From Flavobacterium sp. SH_e (GTDB taxonomy: Bacteria > Bacteroidota > Bacteroidia > Flavobacteriales > Flavobacteriaceae), in NCBI RefSeq assembly GCF_025717045.1, contig NZ_JAOVZN010000003.1:500098-564097 (forward strand): DNA of 64,000 nucleotides, read 5' to 3'. Positions 1 to 9,995 of this stretch are shown here, one piece after another. The position numbers were made by a program, and so were the translations under genes. A model generated the notes under the pieces. The model did not search any database. It was not told where the DNA came from and was given only the letters and a program-made list of their open reading frames with translations. Position 1 is the stretch's first letter, and the number at the start of each line of letters is the position of its first letter.

Positions 1-150
1 GCCAATTTCATTATATTAATCCGTTTATTTACAATATTTTACATTTACAAAACTAAAAAAAAAGAATACCTTTACTCTCTATTGTTTCCATTTATTGCTT
101 CTACCAGTTCAAGAAATTTATTTACTAACTAATTTCTATCGTAATATAAT

Positions 151-921
151 ATGAAGAACAATTTTATCTGGATTCTTATTTTACTTCTTCCTTTAGGAGT
201 ATCAGCACAGAGTACTCAAGAAAAAGAAATTAACCATCAGCTTCAAACTTGGATTTCTATAAATAGTGTTACCAAATTTACAGATCATTGGGCTGTAGTC
301 GGCGATTTTCACATCAGACGAAACGATTTTTTGGCTGATCCCAGTTTCTATTTTATAAGGGGTGGATTTAGTTATATTCCGAATTCAAATATTTCATTAA
401 CAGCTGGATATGCTCATATGTGGCTTGCTCCTTCAAACCCTGATTGGAGTACTTTTGCAGACGAAAATAGAATTTACCAGCAAGCGCAGTTAAATGCCAA
501 AGTTGGAAACGTAAGCATTCTTCAGCGCCTTCGAAACGAACAGCGCTGGCAGGAAAAAATTGTTGATGACAAACCAAGCGGAAATTGGCGTTTTACCAAT
601 AGAATTCGCTATTTAATGAGTTTTACTTTCAGTGTTTTCAATAATAAATCGTGGCCGAAAATGGTTCTTTCAGATGAAATTCTTTTGCATTTTGGAGAAG
701 AAGTTGTTTATAATACATTTGATCAAAACCGTTTTTTTGTTGGAATCAAAAAAACTATTAACCCAAAATGGAGCTATGATTTTGGTTATATGAATGTCTA
801 TCAGCAGAAATATTCAGGTTATCAATATGATATGAATCATACTATCAGATTGTTTTTTTATCTGAACACCAGTATCCGAAAAAAAGCTCCATCAGCAATT
901 GAAAATTCTGGTGACGAATGA
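151..921 (+). CDS. DUF2490 family outer-membrane protein
   Basis: Predicted 256-residue outer-membrane barrel of unknown function. The first ~20 residues are a signal peptide ending GVSAQ. The body has the DUF2490 look: a line near residues 30-60 (TDHWAVVGDFHIRRNDF) describing an N-terminal strand, an EQRWQEKI motif at about residue 130, and alternating aromatic strands up to the end. The start is the ATG at 151, which directly precedes the signal peptide. It stands alone, tail-to-tail with the YheT-like hydrolase 20 bp downstream. No substrate can be read from the sequence. The family call is from pattern recognition and not from a search. Confidence 0.75.
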   Translation: MKNNFIWILILLLPLGVSAQSTQEKEINHQLQTWISINSVTKFTDHWAVVGDFHIRRNDFLADPSFYFIRGGFSYIPNSNISLTAGYAHMWLAPSNPDWSTFADENRIYQQAQLNAKVGNVSILQRLRNEQRWQEKIVDDKPSGNWRFTNRIRYLMSFTFSVFNNKSWPKMVLSDEILLHFGEEVVYNTFDQNRFFVGIKKTINPKWSYDFGYMNVYQQKYSGYQYDMNHTIRLFFYLNTSIRKKAPSAIENSGDE

Positions 922-940
922 TTATTTCCTTTAAAATTCA

Positions 941-1903
941 CTAAACTAATTGTGATTTAAAAAAATCATAAGCTCTTTTTTCTGCATAGGAATACATTGA
1001 ATTACGGAGCGGAAAAGCACAATGTCCGCCATATTTTGGAGTCTCTAGATAAACATACGCACTGTCTTTCGCGATAGCTCTTGGATAGCATCTTTCACCC
1101 AAAAAAGGATCATCGAGCGAATTAATAATTAAAACTGGAGTAGTGATATTTTGAAGTGAAAATTCGGGAGAAACACGCTCGTAATAATCATCCCGACTTG
1201 CAAATCCATGAAGCGGTGCTGTAAAATATTGGTCAACCTCATCAAATGATGAAATTTTATCAATCTGATCACTATTTATAAAATCAGGAAATTGAGCCGC
1301 TTTGTATTTCAGCTTTCGCTTAATATCAATTGTGAAATTCTTTAAATAAACTCGGTTAAAACCTTGCTTAAGAACTTCTGCACTTGTTGCAATATGAGTT
1401 GGAACCGAAATTGAAACTGCCGCTTTTATACGTTCATCAACTTTTGTCCATCCTAAATAATTTAAAAGCTGAACACCGCCCATCGAATATCCAATCAAAT
1501 AAACCTCTTCAAATCCTTTTTGTAAAGCAAACTGAACTACCTCATCAAGATCATCAACCGCTCCGTGATGATAAAGTCTTGGCAAGCGATTCATTTCTCC
1601 TCCACAAGTGCGATTGTTCCAAGCAAAAACTGAAAATCCTTTTTCTTGAAAATATACTGCACAGCTATTATTATACGTTCGGCGAGAATCTCCTTCTAAA
1701 CCGTGACATAAAATAACCGCTTTTTTAGAGTCGTTTATAACAAAATCGATATTGATAAAATCTCCATCGTTTAGCTCAATTTTTTCTCTTGTATAACTTG
1801 GAGCTTCAAATTTTTTAAACAAAGCCGCATAAATAGTAGAAACATGTCTGTTGCGATGAATAATAGCAGGAAAATTATATTCTGATTGTTCAATTAGTGG
1901 CAT
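941..1903 (-). CDS. YheT-type alpha/beta hydrolase
   Basis: A 320-residue cytoplasmic alpha/beta hydrolase of the YheT/ABHD1-3 group (esterase or lipase-like; the substrate is unknown). The family N-terminal motif HRNRHVSTIYAALF is at residues 16-29, the oxyanion-loop line VILCHGLEGDS at 63-73, the nucleophile elbow GYSMGG with Ser140, a probable acid in INSLDDP near residue 264, and the catalytic His in YGGHCAF near 294. All three triad positions look intact and the length is normal for the family. It is divergent from the efflux operon; the 223 bp between them must hold promoters for both. Confidence 0.85.
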   Translation of the reverse strand: MPLIEQSEYNFPAIIHRNRHVSTIYAALFKKFEAPSYTREKIELNDGDFINIDFVINDSKKAVILCHGLEGDSRRTYNNSCAVYFQEKGFSVFAWNNRTCGGEMNRLPRLYHHGAVDDLDEVVQFALQKGFEEVYLIGYSMGGVQLLNYLGWTKVDERIKAAVSISVPTHIATSAEVLKQGFNRVYLKNFTIDIKRKLKYKAAQFPDFINSDQIDKISSFDEVDQYFTAPLHGFASRDDYYERVSPEFSLQNITTPVLIINSLDDPFLGERCYPRAIAKDSAYVYLETPKYGGHCAFPLRNSMYSYAEKRAYDFFKSQLV

Positions 1904-2126
1904 GACATTTTTTTTATGGTGCTTACTACAAATCTAAGAAATCAATCAATACGTAGGTTTATTTCTCTTTTTAAAATTATTCTATAACACGAAGTTTTTT
2001 ATATTTTTTCAAAATTTTTCATCTATACAAATAGACTTTCTATCTATATCAGCCAACCACCAGTCTATTGCATTACCATAGTTTACTGATACTTCTGAAT
2101 TTTGATTCAAATTAAAAAAGTATCAA

Positions 2127-3449
2127 ATGAAAGTCGCTGTAATAATAAGTTTTATACTATGTTCTTTTTTCGGTTACGGACAGGGAACATCAAATACTAA
2201 AAAGCAATGGACGCTCGAAGATTGTTTTGCTTACGCTAAAGAAAAAAACATCAGCATCAAAACAACCGTATTGAGTAAAAATGCTGCTGAAGTAAATTAT
2301 GATCAATCGAAATCTTCAAGGTTGCCAAATTTAACGGGTTCTGCATCCCAAAATTTATCTTTTGGTAACTCTATTGATCCCATAACAAGTGATTATGTAA
2401 GTCAGAAAGTTAATTCAACAAGTGTTGGAATCAATTCATCAGTCACTTTATATCAAGGAAATCAGATTTCGAATCAAATCAAGCAAAATAAATTATTGGT
2501 TGACCAAAATTCTTCTTTTGTTGAAGAGGCGCAAAACAATGTAATATTAAGTATTACAGAAGCTTATCTGCAAATTTTATACAATAATGAAGGAATTCGA
2601 ATTGCTGAAAATAATTTAAAAGCAAGTGAAAAAGAAGTTCAAAGAGCCAAACTAAGATTGGACGCAGGAAGTATTGCCAGAAAAGATTATACCGATGCGC
2701 TTTCGCAGGCGGCAACTAATAAATACAATCTTATTGCTGCTCAAAATGATCTTTCGAAACAAATTCTGGTTTTAAAACAATTACTCGAATTAGGTCCTGA
2801 AGAAGATTTTGAAATTGCATTTCCTCTCGAAAGCAAAATACCAGATGTAATTCCGAACAAAATCGAGGTTTATAATAAAGCTATCTCTTTAATGCCTGAA
2901 ATAAAAGCATCGCAAATAAATGTGGCGGTTTCTGAGAAAGAGCTTGATATAGCAAAAGGTTCCTATTTACCAACTTTATCACTATCAGGAAGTTTGGGTT
3001 CTGGTTACACAAATACTCAAGAATTAAATTTCTCAGATCAATTAAATCTGAATTTTAATCAGCGTGTAGGTTTGTCATTGACAGTGCCAATTTTCAACAG
3101 AAATCAAACTAAAGCACAAGTGCAAAATGCGAAAATAAGTATTGATAAAGCCGAAATCGCTTTACAAACTGCACAAAAAGATTTGTATAAGAAGATCCAA
3201 ACCGCTTGGGAAAATGCAACTGCTTCAAGCGAACAAATGACTTCCGCCCAATCAGCTAAAGAAGCTGCGGAAGAATCTTATGTTTTGGCGCAAAAAAAAT
3301 ATGAATTAGGAGCTTTGAGTACAACAGATTTAGTTATCAGCCAAAATACCTATACAAACGCTGCTCAAAATTACATTCAGGCAAAATACTTAAACATTTT
3401 ATACACACAATTATTATCCTTTTATCAAGGAAACGAAATTAAAATCTAA
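2127..3449 (+). CDS. TolC-family outer-membrane efflux channel
   Basis: 440-residue outer-membrane factor, the exit duct of a tripartite exporter. A signal peptide covers residues 1-18 (ending FGYGQG). Two similar halves follow, each with the long alpha-helical hairpins typical of TolC: heptad-rich stretches around 155-210 and 330-410, and barrel-strand lines such as GSASQNLSFGNSID and GYTNTQELNFSDQ. It is the first gene of a compact operon; the adaptor gene starts 4 bp after its stop. The order TolC-adaptor-ABC ATPase-permease indicates a MacAB-TolC-like machine that exports from the periplasm. The substrate (lipid, peptide or macrolide-like) is not visible in the sequence. Confidence 0.9.
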   Translation: MKVAVIISFILCSFFGYGQGTSNTKKQWTLEDCFAYAKEKNISIKTTVLSKNAAEVNYDQSKSSRLPNLTGSASQNLSFGNSIDPITSDYVSQKVNSTSVGINSSVTLYQGNQISNQIKQNKLLVDQNSSFVEEAQNNVILSITEAYLQILYNNEGIRIAENNLKASEKEVQRAKLRLDAGSIARKDYTDALSQAATNKYNLIAAQNDLSKQILVLKQLLELGPEEDFEIAFPLESKIPDVIPNKIEVYNKAISLMPEIKASQINVAVSEKELDIAKGSYLPTLSLSGSLGSGYTNTQELNFSDQLNLNFNQRVGLSLTVPIFNRNQTKAQVQNAKISIDKAEIALQTAQKDLYKKIQTAWENATASSEQMTSAQSAKEAAEESYVLAQKKYELGALSTTDLVISQNTYTNAAQNYIQAKYLNILYTQLLSFYQGNEIKI

Positions 3450-3453
3450 AACA

Positions 3454-4668
3454 ATGAAAACTAAAAAGAACAAAATTTTTGTATTATCTGCGATAGGCTT
3501 CTTAATTGTAGCATTTTGTTTTTCCTTTATTCCAGGATCTAAAGAAACTCCTATAAAAGTAGAATCTCTTAAAGCAAAAATAGCAGATATTAAAACGACA
3601 GTAACGGCTACAGGAACAGTTCAGCCAATTAATGAAGTTGAAGTAGGAACTCAGGTTTCTGGTGTTGTTGAAAAAATATATGTTGATTACAACAGCGTGG
3701 TTAAAAAAGGACAGCTTTTGGCAGAATTAGATAAAACCAATCTACAAGCCGCTTTGGTTCAAGCAAAAGCTTTATACAACAGCGCTTTGAACGAACAGAG
3801 ATATTTACAAGGCATTTTTACCAGACAAAAAACTTTGTATGATAGCAACGTAATCAGCAGGTCTGATTATGATGAAGCTTTATACAATTTAAACAACGCA
3901 AAAAGCACTGTAGTTCAGCGTTCATCTGATTTGCAGAAAGCACAAACTAATTTAAGTTATGCAACAATTTACTCTCCTATTGATGGCGTAATTTTATCTA
4001 AAGCGGTTGACGAAGGACAAACAGTAGCAGCAAGTTACAGTACGCCTACTCTATTTACAATTGCTAAAGATTTAACTGAAATGCAGGTTGAAGCCAATGT
4101 TGACGAAGCTGATATTGGTCAGGTAAAACAAGGACAGCGCGTAACATTTACAGTTGATGCTTATCAAGGCGAAGAGTTTAGCGGTGTTATTACGCAAGTA
4201 AGACTTAACGCAACGACAACCTCGAATGTTGTGACTTATACTGTGGTAATTAAAGCTGATAATTCGAATCTAAAATTAAAACCAGGGCTTACGGCTACAA
4301 TTTCTATTTACACATTAGAATTAAAAGATGTTTTAACAATAGAAGCCAAAGCAGCCAATTTTGAACCTGATGCCAAAATTTTAGCTAATTATCAAAAACA
4401 AAATAATATTTCTGTTAGTCCATTAGCATCTCCTAAAAATGAGGATAAAAAAACGGCTCAGGTTTGGATTTTAGACGGGAAAAATATTGTGCCTACAATA
4501 GTCAAATTAGGAACAAGTGACGGTATTAATGTAGAAGTTTTAAGCGGATTAAAACAAGACGATCAATTAGTTTACGGATTAAGAGAAATTACAAAAGAAG
4601 ATGCTCCAGAAACGTCTGGAGACAATGACAGTCCTTTTATGCCTAAACCTCCAGGAAAAAAGAAATAA
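3454..4668 (+). CDS. MacA/HlyD-type periplasmic adaptor
   Basis: 404-residue membrane-fusion protein linking the inner-membrane MacB-like transporter to the TolC-like channel. An N-terminal membrane anchor spans about residues 8-26. A split lipoyl/biotinyl domain follows (VSGVVEKIYVDYNSVVKKGQLLAELD near 68-93, then YSPIDGVILSKAVDEGQTV near 173-191), with a coiled-coil hairpin between the halves (about 100-165) and a beta-barrel and membrane-proximal domain after it. The C-terminus is low-complexity and basic/proline-rich (PFMPKPPGKKK). It lies 4 bp after the TolC gene and 2 bp before the ATPase gene. Confidence 0.9.
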   Translation: MKTKKNKIFVLSAIGFLIVAFCFSFIPGSKETPIKVESLKAKIADIKTTVTATGTVQPINEVEVGTQVSGVVEKIYVDYNSVVKKGQLLAELDKTNLQAALVQAKALYNSALNEQRYLQGIFTRQKTLYDSNVISRSDYDEALYNLNNAKSTVVQRSSDLQKAQTNLSYATIYSPIDGVILSKAVDEGQTVAASYSTPTLFTIAKDLTEMQVEANVDEADIGQVKQGQRVTFTVDAYQGEEFSGVITQVRLNATTTSNVVTYTVVIKADNSNLKLKPGLTATISIYTLELKDVLTIEAKAANFEPDAKILANYQKQNNISVSPLASPKNEDKKTAQVWILDGKNIVPTIVKLGTSDGINVEVLSGLKQDDQLVYGLREITKEDAPETSGDNDSPFMPKPPGKKK

Positions 4669-4670
4669 AA

Positions 4671-5414
4671 ATGGCTAAAACAATTATAAAAATAGATAAT
4701 CTAAAGCGTTCGTTTGTAATGGGCGAAGAAACCATTCACGCTTTAAAAGGGGTTTCTTTTACTATAGAAGAAGGTGAATTTGTAACTATTATGGGTTCTA
4801 GCGGATCGGGAAAAAGTAGTCTTCTAAATATTTTAGGCTGTTTGGATCAGCCAACCTCAGGAATTTACGATATTGATAATGTGGTTGTAAAACAGCAGAC
4901 TAAAAAGGAATTGGCTAAAATTCGAAATGAAAAAATAGGTTTTATTTTTCAGTCTTATAATTTACTGCCCAAAACTACAGCTATCGAAAATGTAAAATTG
5001 CCTTTGATGTACAATACCAAATACGATTCAGAAGAAATGGATGCATTGGCACTAGCTTCTCTTGAAAAGGTAAATTTAAGCAATAGACTGCATCATACAC
5101 CGGCACAGCTTTCTGGTGGTCAGCAGCAGCGTGTTGCAATTGCGCGTTCTTTGGTCAATAATCCTGTTGTAATTTTAGCTGACGAGGCCACGGGAAATCT
5201 TGACACCAGAACTTCTTATGAAATTATGGCATTATTTCAAGAGTTAAACAAACAAGGAAAAACAATCGTTTTTGTAACTCACGAACCTGATATTGCCACA
5301 TTCAGCAGTCGTACTATAGTGCTAAAAGACGGACATATCATAAAAGATAGTCCCAATACTAATATTCACTCTGCAGCAGAAGCTCTTGCTGCATTGGGAA
5401 AAGAAGATGAATAA
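4671..5414 (+). CDS. MacB-type ABC transporter ATP-binding protein
   Basis: 247-residue ATPase that powers the exporter. It contains Walker A (GSSGSGKSS, about 42-50), the Q-loop (FIFQSYNLLP), the ABC signature LSGGQQQR near 147, Walker B with the switch glutamate (VILADEATGNLD, about 166-177) and the H-loop (VFVTHEPD). Sequence and length fit the LolD/MacB ATPase family. Here the ATPase and permease are separate proteins, not fused as in E. coli MacB. It is followed 2 bp later by the permease, so the two are surely co-translated. Confidence 0.95.
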   Translation: MAKTIIKIDNLKRSFVMGEETIHALKGVSFTIEEGEFVTIMGSSGSGKSSLLNILGCLDQPTSGIYDIDNVVVKQQTKKELAKIRNEKIGFIFQSYNLLPKTTAIENVKLPLMYNTKYDSEEMDALALASLEKVNLSNRLHHTPAQLSGGQQQRVAIARSLVNNPVVILADEATGNLDTRTSYEIMALFQELNKQGKTIVFVTHEPDIATFSSRTIVLKDGHIIKDSPNTNIHSAAEALAALGKEDE

Positions 5415-5416
5415 TT

Positions 5417-6634
5417 ATGAGAATTCTAAATTTATTTAAGATCGCATGGAGAGCCATTATTCTAAATAAGGTTCGAACTCTGCTTACAATGCTCGGAATC
5501 ATTATTGGAGTGGCTTCGGTTATTGCAATGCTCGCTATTGGTGAAGGTTCTAAAGAAAGCATCAAAACCAAAATTTCGAGTATGGGTTCTAATATGATTA
5601 CGGTTCGTCCTGGCGCCGATATGCGTGGCGGTGTTCGTTTAGATCCGAGCGCTATGCAAACCTTAACTTTAGGCGATTATGAAGCACTGAAAACACAAAC
5701 CAAAATGCTTTCTGCGGTTTCTCCTTTGGTTAACGGGAGCGGGCAATCTATTTATGGATCACGCAACTGGCCAACCTCTATTTACGGAATTACTGAAGAA
5801 TATTTAAAAATCAAAGTTTGGGAAGTAAAAACGGGAAGTATTTTTACCGATCAAGAAGTAAAATCGGCTGCAAAAGTGGCTGTGATTGGACAGACTGTAG
5901 CAACAAATCTATTTCAGAATGAAAACCCAATTGGTAAAATGATTCGTTTCAATAGCATTCCGTTTAAAGTAATTGGAGTGTTGGAGAAAAAGGGAGAAAG
6001 TACTTTTGGACAAGATCAAGATGATGTTATTTTGTCTCCTTATACTACAGTCCAAAAGCGTATTCTAGCCCAAGATTATCTAGAATCTATTGTGGCTTCT
6101 TCTTTAAGCGAAGAAAAATCGCAGCAGGCTGTTGATGAAGTTTCGCAGATTTTAAGAGAAAGACATAAAATTAAGGGAGACAAAGAAGATGATTTTAATG
6201 TTTTCTCCATGGAAGAAATGATTTCTACTTTTAGTTCAACCAGCGAAATGCTTACTATTTTATTAGTTGCAATTGCCAGTATTTCGTTATTAGTGGGCGG
6301 AATTGGAATTATGAATATTATGTATGTTTCGGTAAAAGAAAGAACAAGAGAAATAGGGTTGCGTCTTGCTGTTGGCGGAAAAGATACTGATATTTTGATG
6401 CAATTTTTAATAGAAGCCATTATGATTAGTGTCACTGGAGGAATAATTGGTGTATCTTTGGGATTAGGGACAACTCTTTTCATCGAAAAAGTACTCCATT
6501 GGCCAACAGCTGTAACAAGTTATTCTATTGTAATTTCGTTTTTAGTTTGTGCCATTACAGGAATATTTTTTGGATGGTATCCTGCTAAAAAAGCGGCTTC
6601 TTTAGATCCGATTACCGCATTGCGTTATGAATAA
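5417..6634 (+). CDS. MacB-type ABC transporter permease
   Basis: 405-residue permease with the MacB/FtsX topology: one membrane helix near residues 17-38, a large periplasmic domain (about 40-275, MacB_PCD type), then three membrane helices in the C-terminal FtsX domain (about 280-300, 330-355, 370-390). The conserved GGIGIMNIMYVSVKERTREI coupling-helix motif lies near 293-312, and the end has the usual FFGWYPAKKAASLDPI line. Together with the ATPase it forms the inner-membrane mechanotransmission part of the TolC-dependent exporter. Confidence 0.93.
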   Translation: MRILNLFKIAWRAIILNKVRTLLTMLGIIIGVASVIAMLAIGEGSKESIKTKISSMGSNMITVRPGADMRGGVRLDPSAMQTLTLGDYEALKTQTKMLSAVSPLVNGSGQSIYGSRNWPTSIYGITEEYLKIKVWEVKTGSIFTDQEVKSAAKVAVIGQTVATNLFQNENPIGKMIRFNSIPFKVIGVLEKKGESTFGQDQDDVILSPYTTVQKRILAQDYLESIVASSLSEEKSQQAVDEVSQILRERHKIKGDKEDDFNVFSMEEMISTFSSTSEMLTILLVAIASISLLVGGIGIMNIMYVSVKERTREIGLRLAVGGKDTDILMQFLIEAIMISVTGGIIGVSLGLGTTLFIEKVLHWPTAVTSYSIVISFLVCAITGIFFGWYPAKKAASLDPITALRYE

Positions 6635-6646
6635 AACGATAAACTA

Positions 6647-7684
6647 ATGAATTTTAAACAGAATAAATTATTAATAGGGTTTCTGCATATAATGATATGG
6701 TTTGTATTATTTATGCTACCCTATTTGTTATCATCAGGTCAAAATCAGGCAATAAAAGCGGTGCTTTTCTTTTCTTGGATTCCGTTATTTTTGTATTCCA
6801 TCATATTTTATTGCAACTATTTTGTTCTTATTGAACGCTTTCTGTTTTCAAAAAAAATAATTTGGTTCGTTATCGCAAACCTAATACTGATTACTTTATT
6901 TATTTGGGCAAACCAATCGATCAAAGAGATTTTCTTTGATTTTCACGTACCGCACAATGACAAAAATGATGACTTTAGGCCTTCAAAAAGTCTTTTCATT
7001 TATAGTGATTTCATATTATTTAGCGTTCCTGTCGTTTTTTCTATTGCTGTAAAAACAACAGAACGCTGGATAAAAACAGAAGTCGAACGCAAAGAAGCTG
7101 TTACTATCAAATTAGAATCAGAATTGCAGCATTTAAAATATCAATTACAGCCGCATTTCTTTTTTAATTCATTAAACAACATTTATTCTTTGGTAGACAC
7201 TTCTCCCGAACAAGCCAAACAAACCATTCATAGTTTGAGCAAATTGATGCGCTATTTATTGTATCAGACTAATGATGAAAAAGTTAGTTTAAAAAGTGAA
7301 ATCCAGTTTATCATAAATTATATTGAATTAATGAAACTGAGATTTACAGAAAATACCAAAATCGAATATGACTTTCCTGTTCTAAAAACAGATCTGCAAG
7401 TTGTACCACTTTTGTTTATTTCTTTAATCGAAAATGCCTTTAAACACGGCGTATCGGCAAGTCAGGAATCAGAAATTATTTTTAAGATGGCTATTGATGA
7501 AAACCGAATTGATTTCAGCATCAAAAATCATAATTTTCCAAAGACCGAAAGTGATAAAAGCGGTTCAGGAATTGGCTTGCAAAACATGAAAAAAAGACTG
7601 AAATTATTGTATCCTGATAAACACGAATTTACCGCAACGGTAGTTGATGGCTTTTTTATAGTAAACCTTACTTTAGAAACTTAA
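6647..7684 (+). CDS. LytS/YehU-type sensor histidine kinase
   Basis: 345-residue membrane histidine kinase of the His_kinase (PF06580) group. About four membrane helices occupy residues 8-150. The phospho-acceptor motif is LKYQLQPHFFFNSLNN at about 163-178. A short HATPase domain has an N-box in LIENAFKHGV and a G-box in GSGIGLQNMKKRL. It starts 12 bp after the permease gene and is followed 26 bp later by its LytTR regulator, so exporter and sensor pair form one transcription unit. This arrangement suggests the kinase senses envelope stress or the exported compound and that the operon is autoregulated. Confidence 0.92.
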   Translation: MNFKQNKLLIGFLHIMIWFVLFMLPYLLSSGQNQAIKAVLFFSWIPLFLYSIIFYCNYFVLIERFLFSKKIIWFVIANLILITLFIWANQSIKEIFFDFHVPHNDKNDDFRPSKSLFIYSDFILFSVPVVFSIAVKTTERWIKTEVERKEAVTIKLESELQHLKYQLQPHFFFNSLNNIYSLVDTSPEQAKQTIHSLSKLMRYLLYQTNDEKVSLKSEIQFIINYIELMKLRFTENTKIEYDFPVLKTDLQVVPLLFISLIENAFKHGVSASQESEIIFKMAIDENRIDFSIKNHNFPKTESDKSGSGIGLQNMKKRLKLLYPDKHEFTATVVDGFFIVNLTLET

Positions 7685-7710
7685 TTTTTGTAATTAATAA
7701 ACGAAATTCT

Positions 7711-8436
7711 ATGTCTGATAAAATAACTTGTCTGATTGTTGATGATGAACCAATGGCTTTGAATTTAGTTGAAAGTTATGTGGCAAAGACTCCTTTTTTA
7801 CAATTACAAAAAAAGTGCAACAGCGCTATTGAAGCTTTGGAATTTCTAAATGAAGAACGCGTTGATTTAATTTTTTTAGATATTCAAATGCCTGATTTAA
7901 CAGGTTTAGAACTTGCCAAACTGATTCCTAAATCTACAAGAATCATTTTCACAACCGCTTTTGATCAATATGCATTAGAAGGCTTGAAAGCTGAAGCAAT
8001 CGATTATTTATTAAAACCTTTTGATTATACTGAATTCTTTACTGCTGTAAATAAAGCTAGAGAATGGTTTTCGATGGTAAAAAATGCCAAAAAAGAAAAA
8101 ACCGATCAGATGGAATTCATCTTTGTAAAATCAGAATACAAACAGCTGAAAATAAATCTGGATTCGATTTTATATATCGAAGGTTTAAAAGATTACATCA
8201 AAATTTGGGTTAAAAATGAACCACATCCTATTCTCACTTTAATGAGTTTGAAAACAATGGAAGAAGAATTACCTGCAGATAAATTTATGCGTGTCCACCG
8301 TTCTTTTATTGTTGCGCTAAAAAATGTGGAAGTAGTTGAAAGAAGCCAAATCATAATCAACAAACAAAGAATTACAGTTTCAGATCAATACAAAGCACAA
8401 TTCATGAGTTATTTATCTGAAAATTCATTGGACTAA
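7711..8436 (+). CDS. LytTR-family response regulator
   Basis: 241-residue regulator with an N-terminal receiver (acidic pair DDE at 11-13, phospho-acceptor Asp in LIFLDIQMPD near residue 54, conserved Lys in LLKPFDY) and a C-terminal LytTR DNA-binding domain (about 135-235; YIEGLKDYIKIW and FMRVHRSFIVAL are the family signatures). It is the partner of the LytS-type kinase just upstream. LytTR proteins bind paired imperfect direct repeats near target promoters; the obvious first target is this exporter operon. Confidence 0.93.
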   Translation: MSDKITCLIVDDEPMALNLVESYVAKTPFLQLQKKCNSAIEALEFLNEERVDLIFLDIQMPDLTGLELAKLIPKSTRIIFTTAFDQYALEGLKAEAIDYLLKPFDYTEFFTAVNKAREWFSMVKNAKKEKTDQMEFIFVKSEYKQLKINLDSILYIEGLKDYIKIWVKNEPHPILTLMSLKTMEEELPADKFMRVHRSFIVALKNVEVVERSQIIINKQRITVSDQYKAQFMSYLSENSLD

Positions 8437-8589
8437 AATCGGACTTTAAATGTAAAAAAAGTAATTCCTTTAATACAAGCCCTACAGAACCATTTTCTAG
8501 CTCAAGTCCTTTAAATACAATACTTCGCAGATTATTGCGTTAATTTGTATATTTGTTTATCCGAATTTTAATCAAGCTTCAGCCACTAA

Positions 8590-9966
8590 ATGTTTGAACT
8601 TCTACCTGTAGATCCAAAAACTATTTTTCTGCTTTATTTATGGGGGAATTTTTTTACCTGCATTCTTATTTTCAGTTTTTCTTTTTCTTACTCAACGAGC
8701 GATAATAGAAAAACATTAAAATGGTTTGGCTTAGGCAAATTGATTCTTACAGTTGCTTGGGTGCTTGCACTTTTTCGAAATATCATCAGCGATTTTGTTT
8801 CGATTAATATTTCCAATTCCTTAATTTTTTGTGCCTGCTGTTTTGAAACTATAGCAATGTTATCGCTTATTAAGGCACATGCAAAAAAACTTTATCAGCT
8901 GCAAATTGCTATTACGGCAGTTTTCATATTGATTTTTAATATTGGAACTCTTTTTGAAGCCACAATGAATACTCGAGTTATTATTGGTGGCATCGGAATA
9001 TTTGCTATTTATTTACTTCCAACAATTACTTATTTTACAGAAAAACAAAAAAGCTTTTTTAAAACCTTTTATGTACTCTGTTATATCGGATTTGAAATTT
9101 TAATCGTCATACGAACAATCTATAGATATCTGTATCCGCAAAATCTTATTATTTCTAATGATCTTTTTGATAGTTTGTATAGCATTTGTTTATTTCTTCT
9201 AACTCTTATTGGAATCGTAGGATTTTTGCTTTTAGTAAAAGAAAAACAGGATCATAAAATTAAAAAGCTTTTGAACGATAAAAATCAGTTCTTTTCTATT
9301 ATCTCTCATGATTTAAGAGGACCATTAGGATCATCTGTTTCGCTTTCTGAGATTCTATTGGAAAATATAGAACAATACAGCCGTGAAGAAATTAAGGAAA
9401 TATCAGAAAAGCTTCATGATTCGAATAAAAACATTTACAAATTATTGGAGAATCTGCTGGATTGGTCACGAGTCCAAACGGGAATGATTGCTTTCAATCC
9501 TAAGAAACTTTTGCTAAATGCCTTGATTCAAGAAAATATAGAATTAAGCAAAAATGTCGCTTTACATAAAAATATAAGAATCTTATTCGAATCTTCTGAT
9601 CTTATTGAAGCTGAAGTTGACCAAAACATGATTAGTACCATTTTACGTAATTTACTAAGTAACGCTATTAAATTTACCGACAAGAATGGCGAAGTTAAAA
9701 TTAAGCTTCAAAAAATAAACCATAAAATAGAAATCTCTATTAGAGATAACGGAATTGGAGTTCCTGAAAATATAAAAGAAAAATTATTCAAAATCAACGG
9801 AAAAGTTCTTCAAAAAGGAACAGAAAACGAGCTCGGAAGCGGACTCGGATTATTACTTTGCAAAGAGTTTGTAAATATTCATGAAGGCGAAATCTGGGTA
9901 GAAAGCAAAATAGGAAAAGGAAGTGTTTTTAAATTTACGCTTCCGATAAAAGTTATTAAATTATAA
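8590..9966 (+). CDS. Orphan membrane sensor histidine kinase
   Basis: 458-residue histidine kinase. The N-terminal half (about 15-218) is a bundle of seven predicted membrane helices with no recognisable ligand domain. The kinase core follows: the H-box FFSIISHDLRGPL (about 234-246), N-box LRNLLSNAIKFT, G1 box DNGIGVP and G2 box GSGLGLLLCKEF. All catalytic boxes look intact. No response regulator lies next to it, so the partner is elsewhere or the LytTR protein upstream is used. The 153 bp before it contain a possible -7 box, TATATTTG, at 8548-8555, without a well-placed -33 element. Confidence 0.87.
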   Translation: MFELLPVDPKTIFLLYLWGNFFTCILIFSFSFSYSTSDNRKTLKWFGLGKLILTVAWVLALFRNIISDFVSINISNSLIFCACCFETIAMLSLIKAHAKKLYQLQIAITAVFILIFNIGTLFEATMNTRVIIGGIGIFAIYLLPTITYFTEKQKSFFKTFYVLCYIGFEILIVIRTIYRYLYPQNLIISNDLFDSLYSICLFLLTLIGIVGFLLLVKEKQDHKIKKLLNDKNQFFSIISHDLRGPLGSSVSLSEILLENIEQYSREEIKEISEKLHDSNKNIYKLLENLLDWSRVQTGMIAFNPKKLLLNALIQENIELSKNVALHKNIRILFESSDLIEAEVDQNMISTILRNLLSNAIKFTDKNGEVKIKLQKINHKIEISIRDNGIGVPENIKEKLFKINGKVLQKGTENELGSGLGLLLCKEFVNIHEGEIWVESKIGKGSVFKFTLPIKVIKL

Positions 9967-9995
9967 AATTCTAAATTCAAATCTAAAACATAAAA

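Noticed and set aside
6076..6483. A 135-codon ORF on the minus strand inside the MacB permease gene
   Set aside because: Shadow frame of a strongly conserved permease; Ser/Ile-rich low-complexity translation with no motif.
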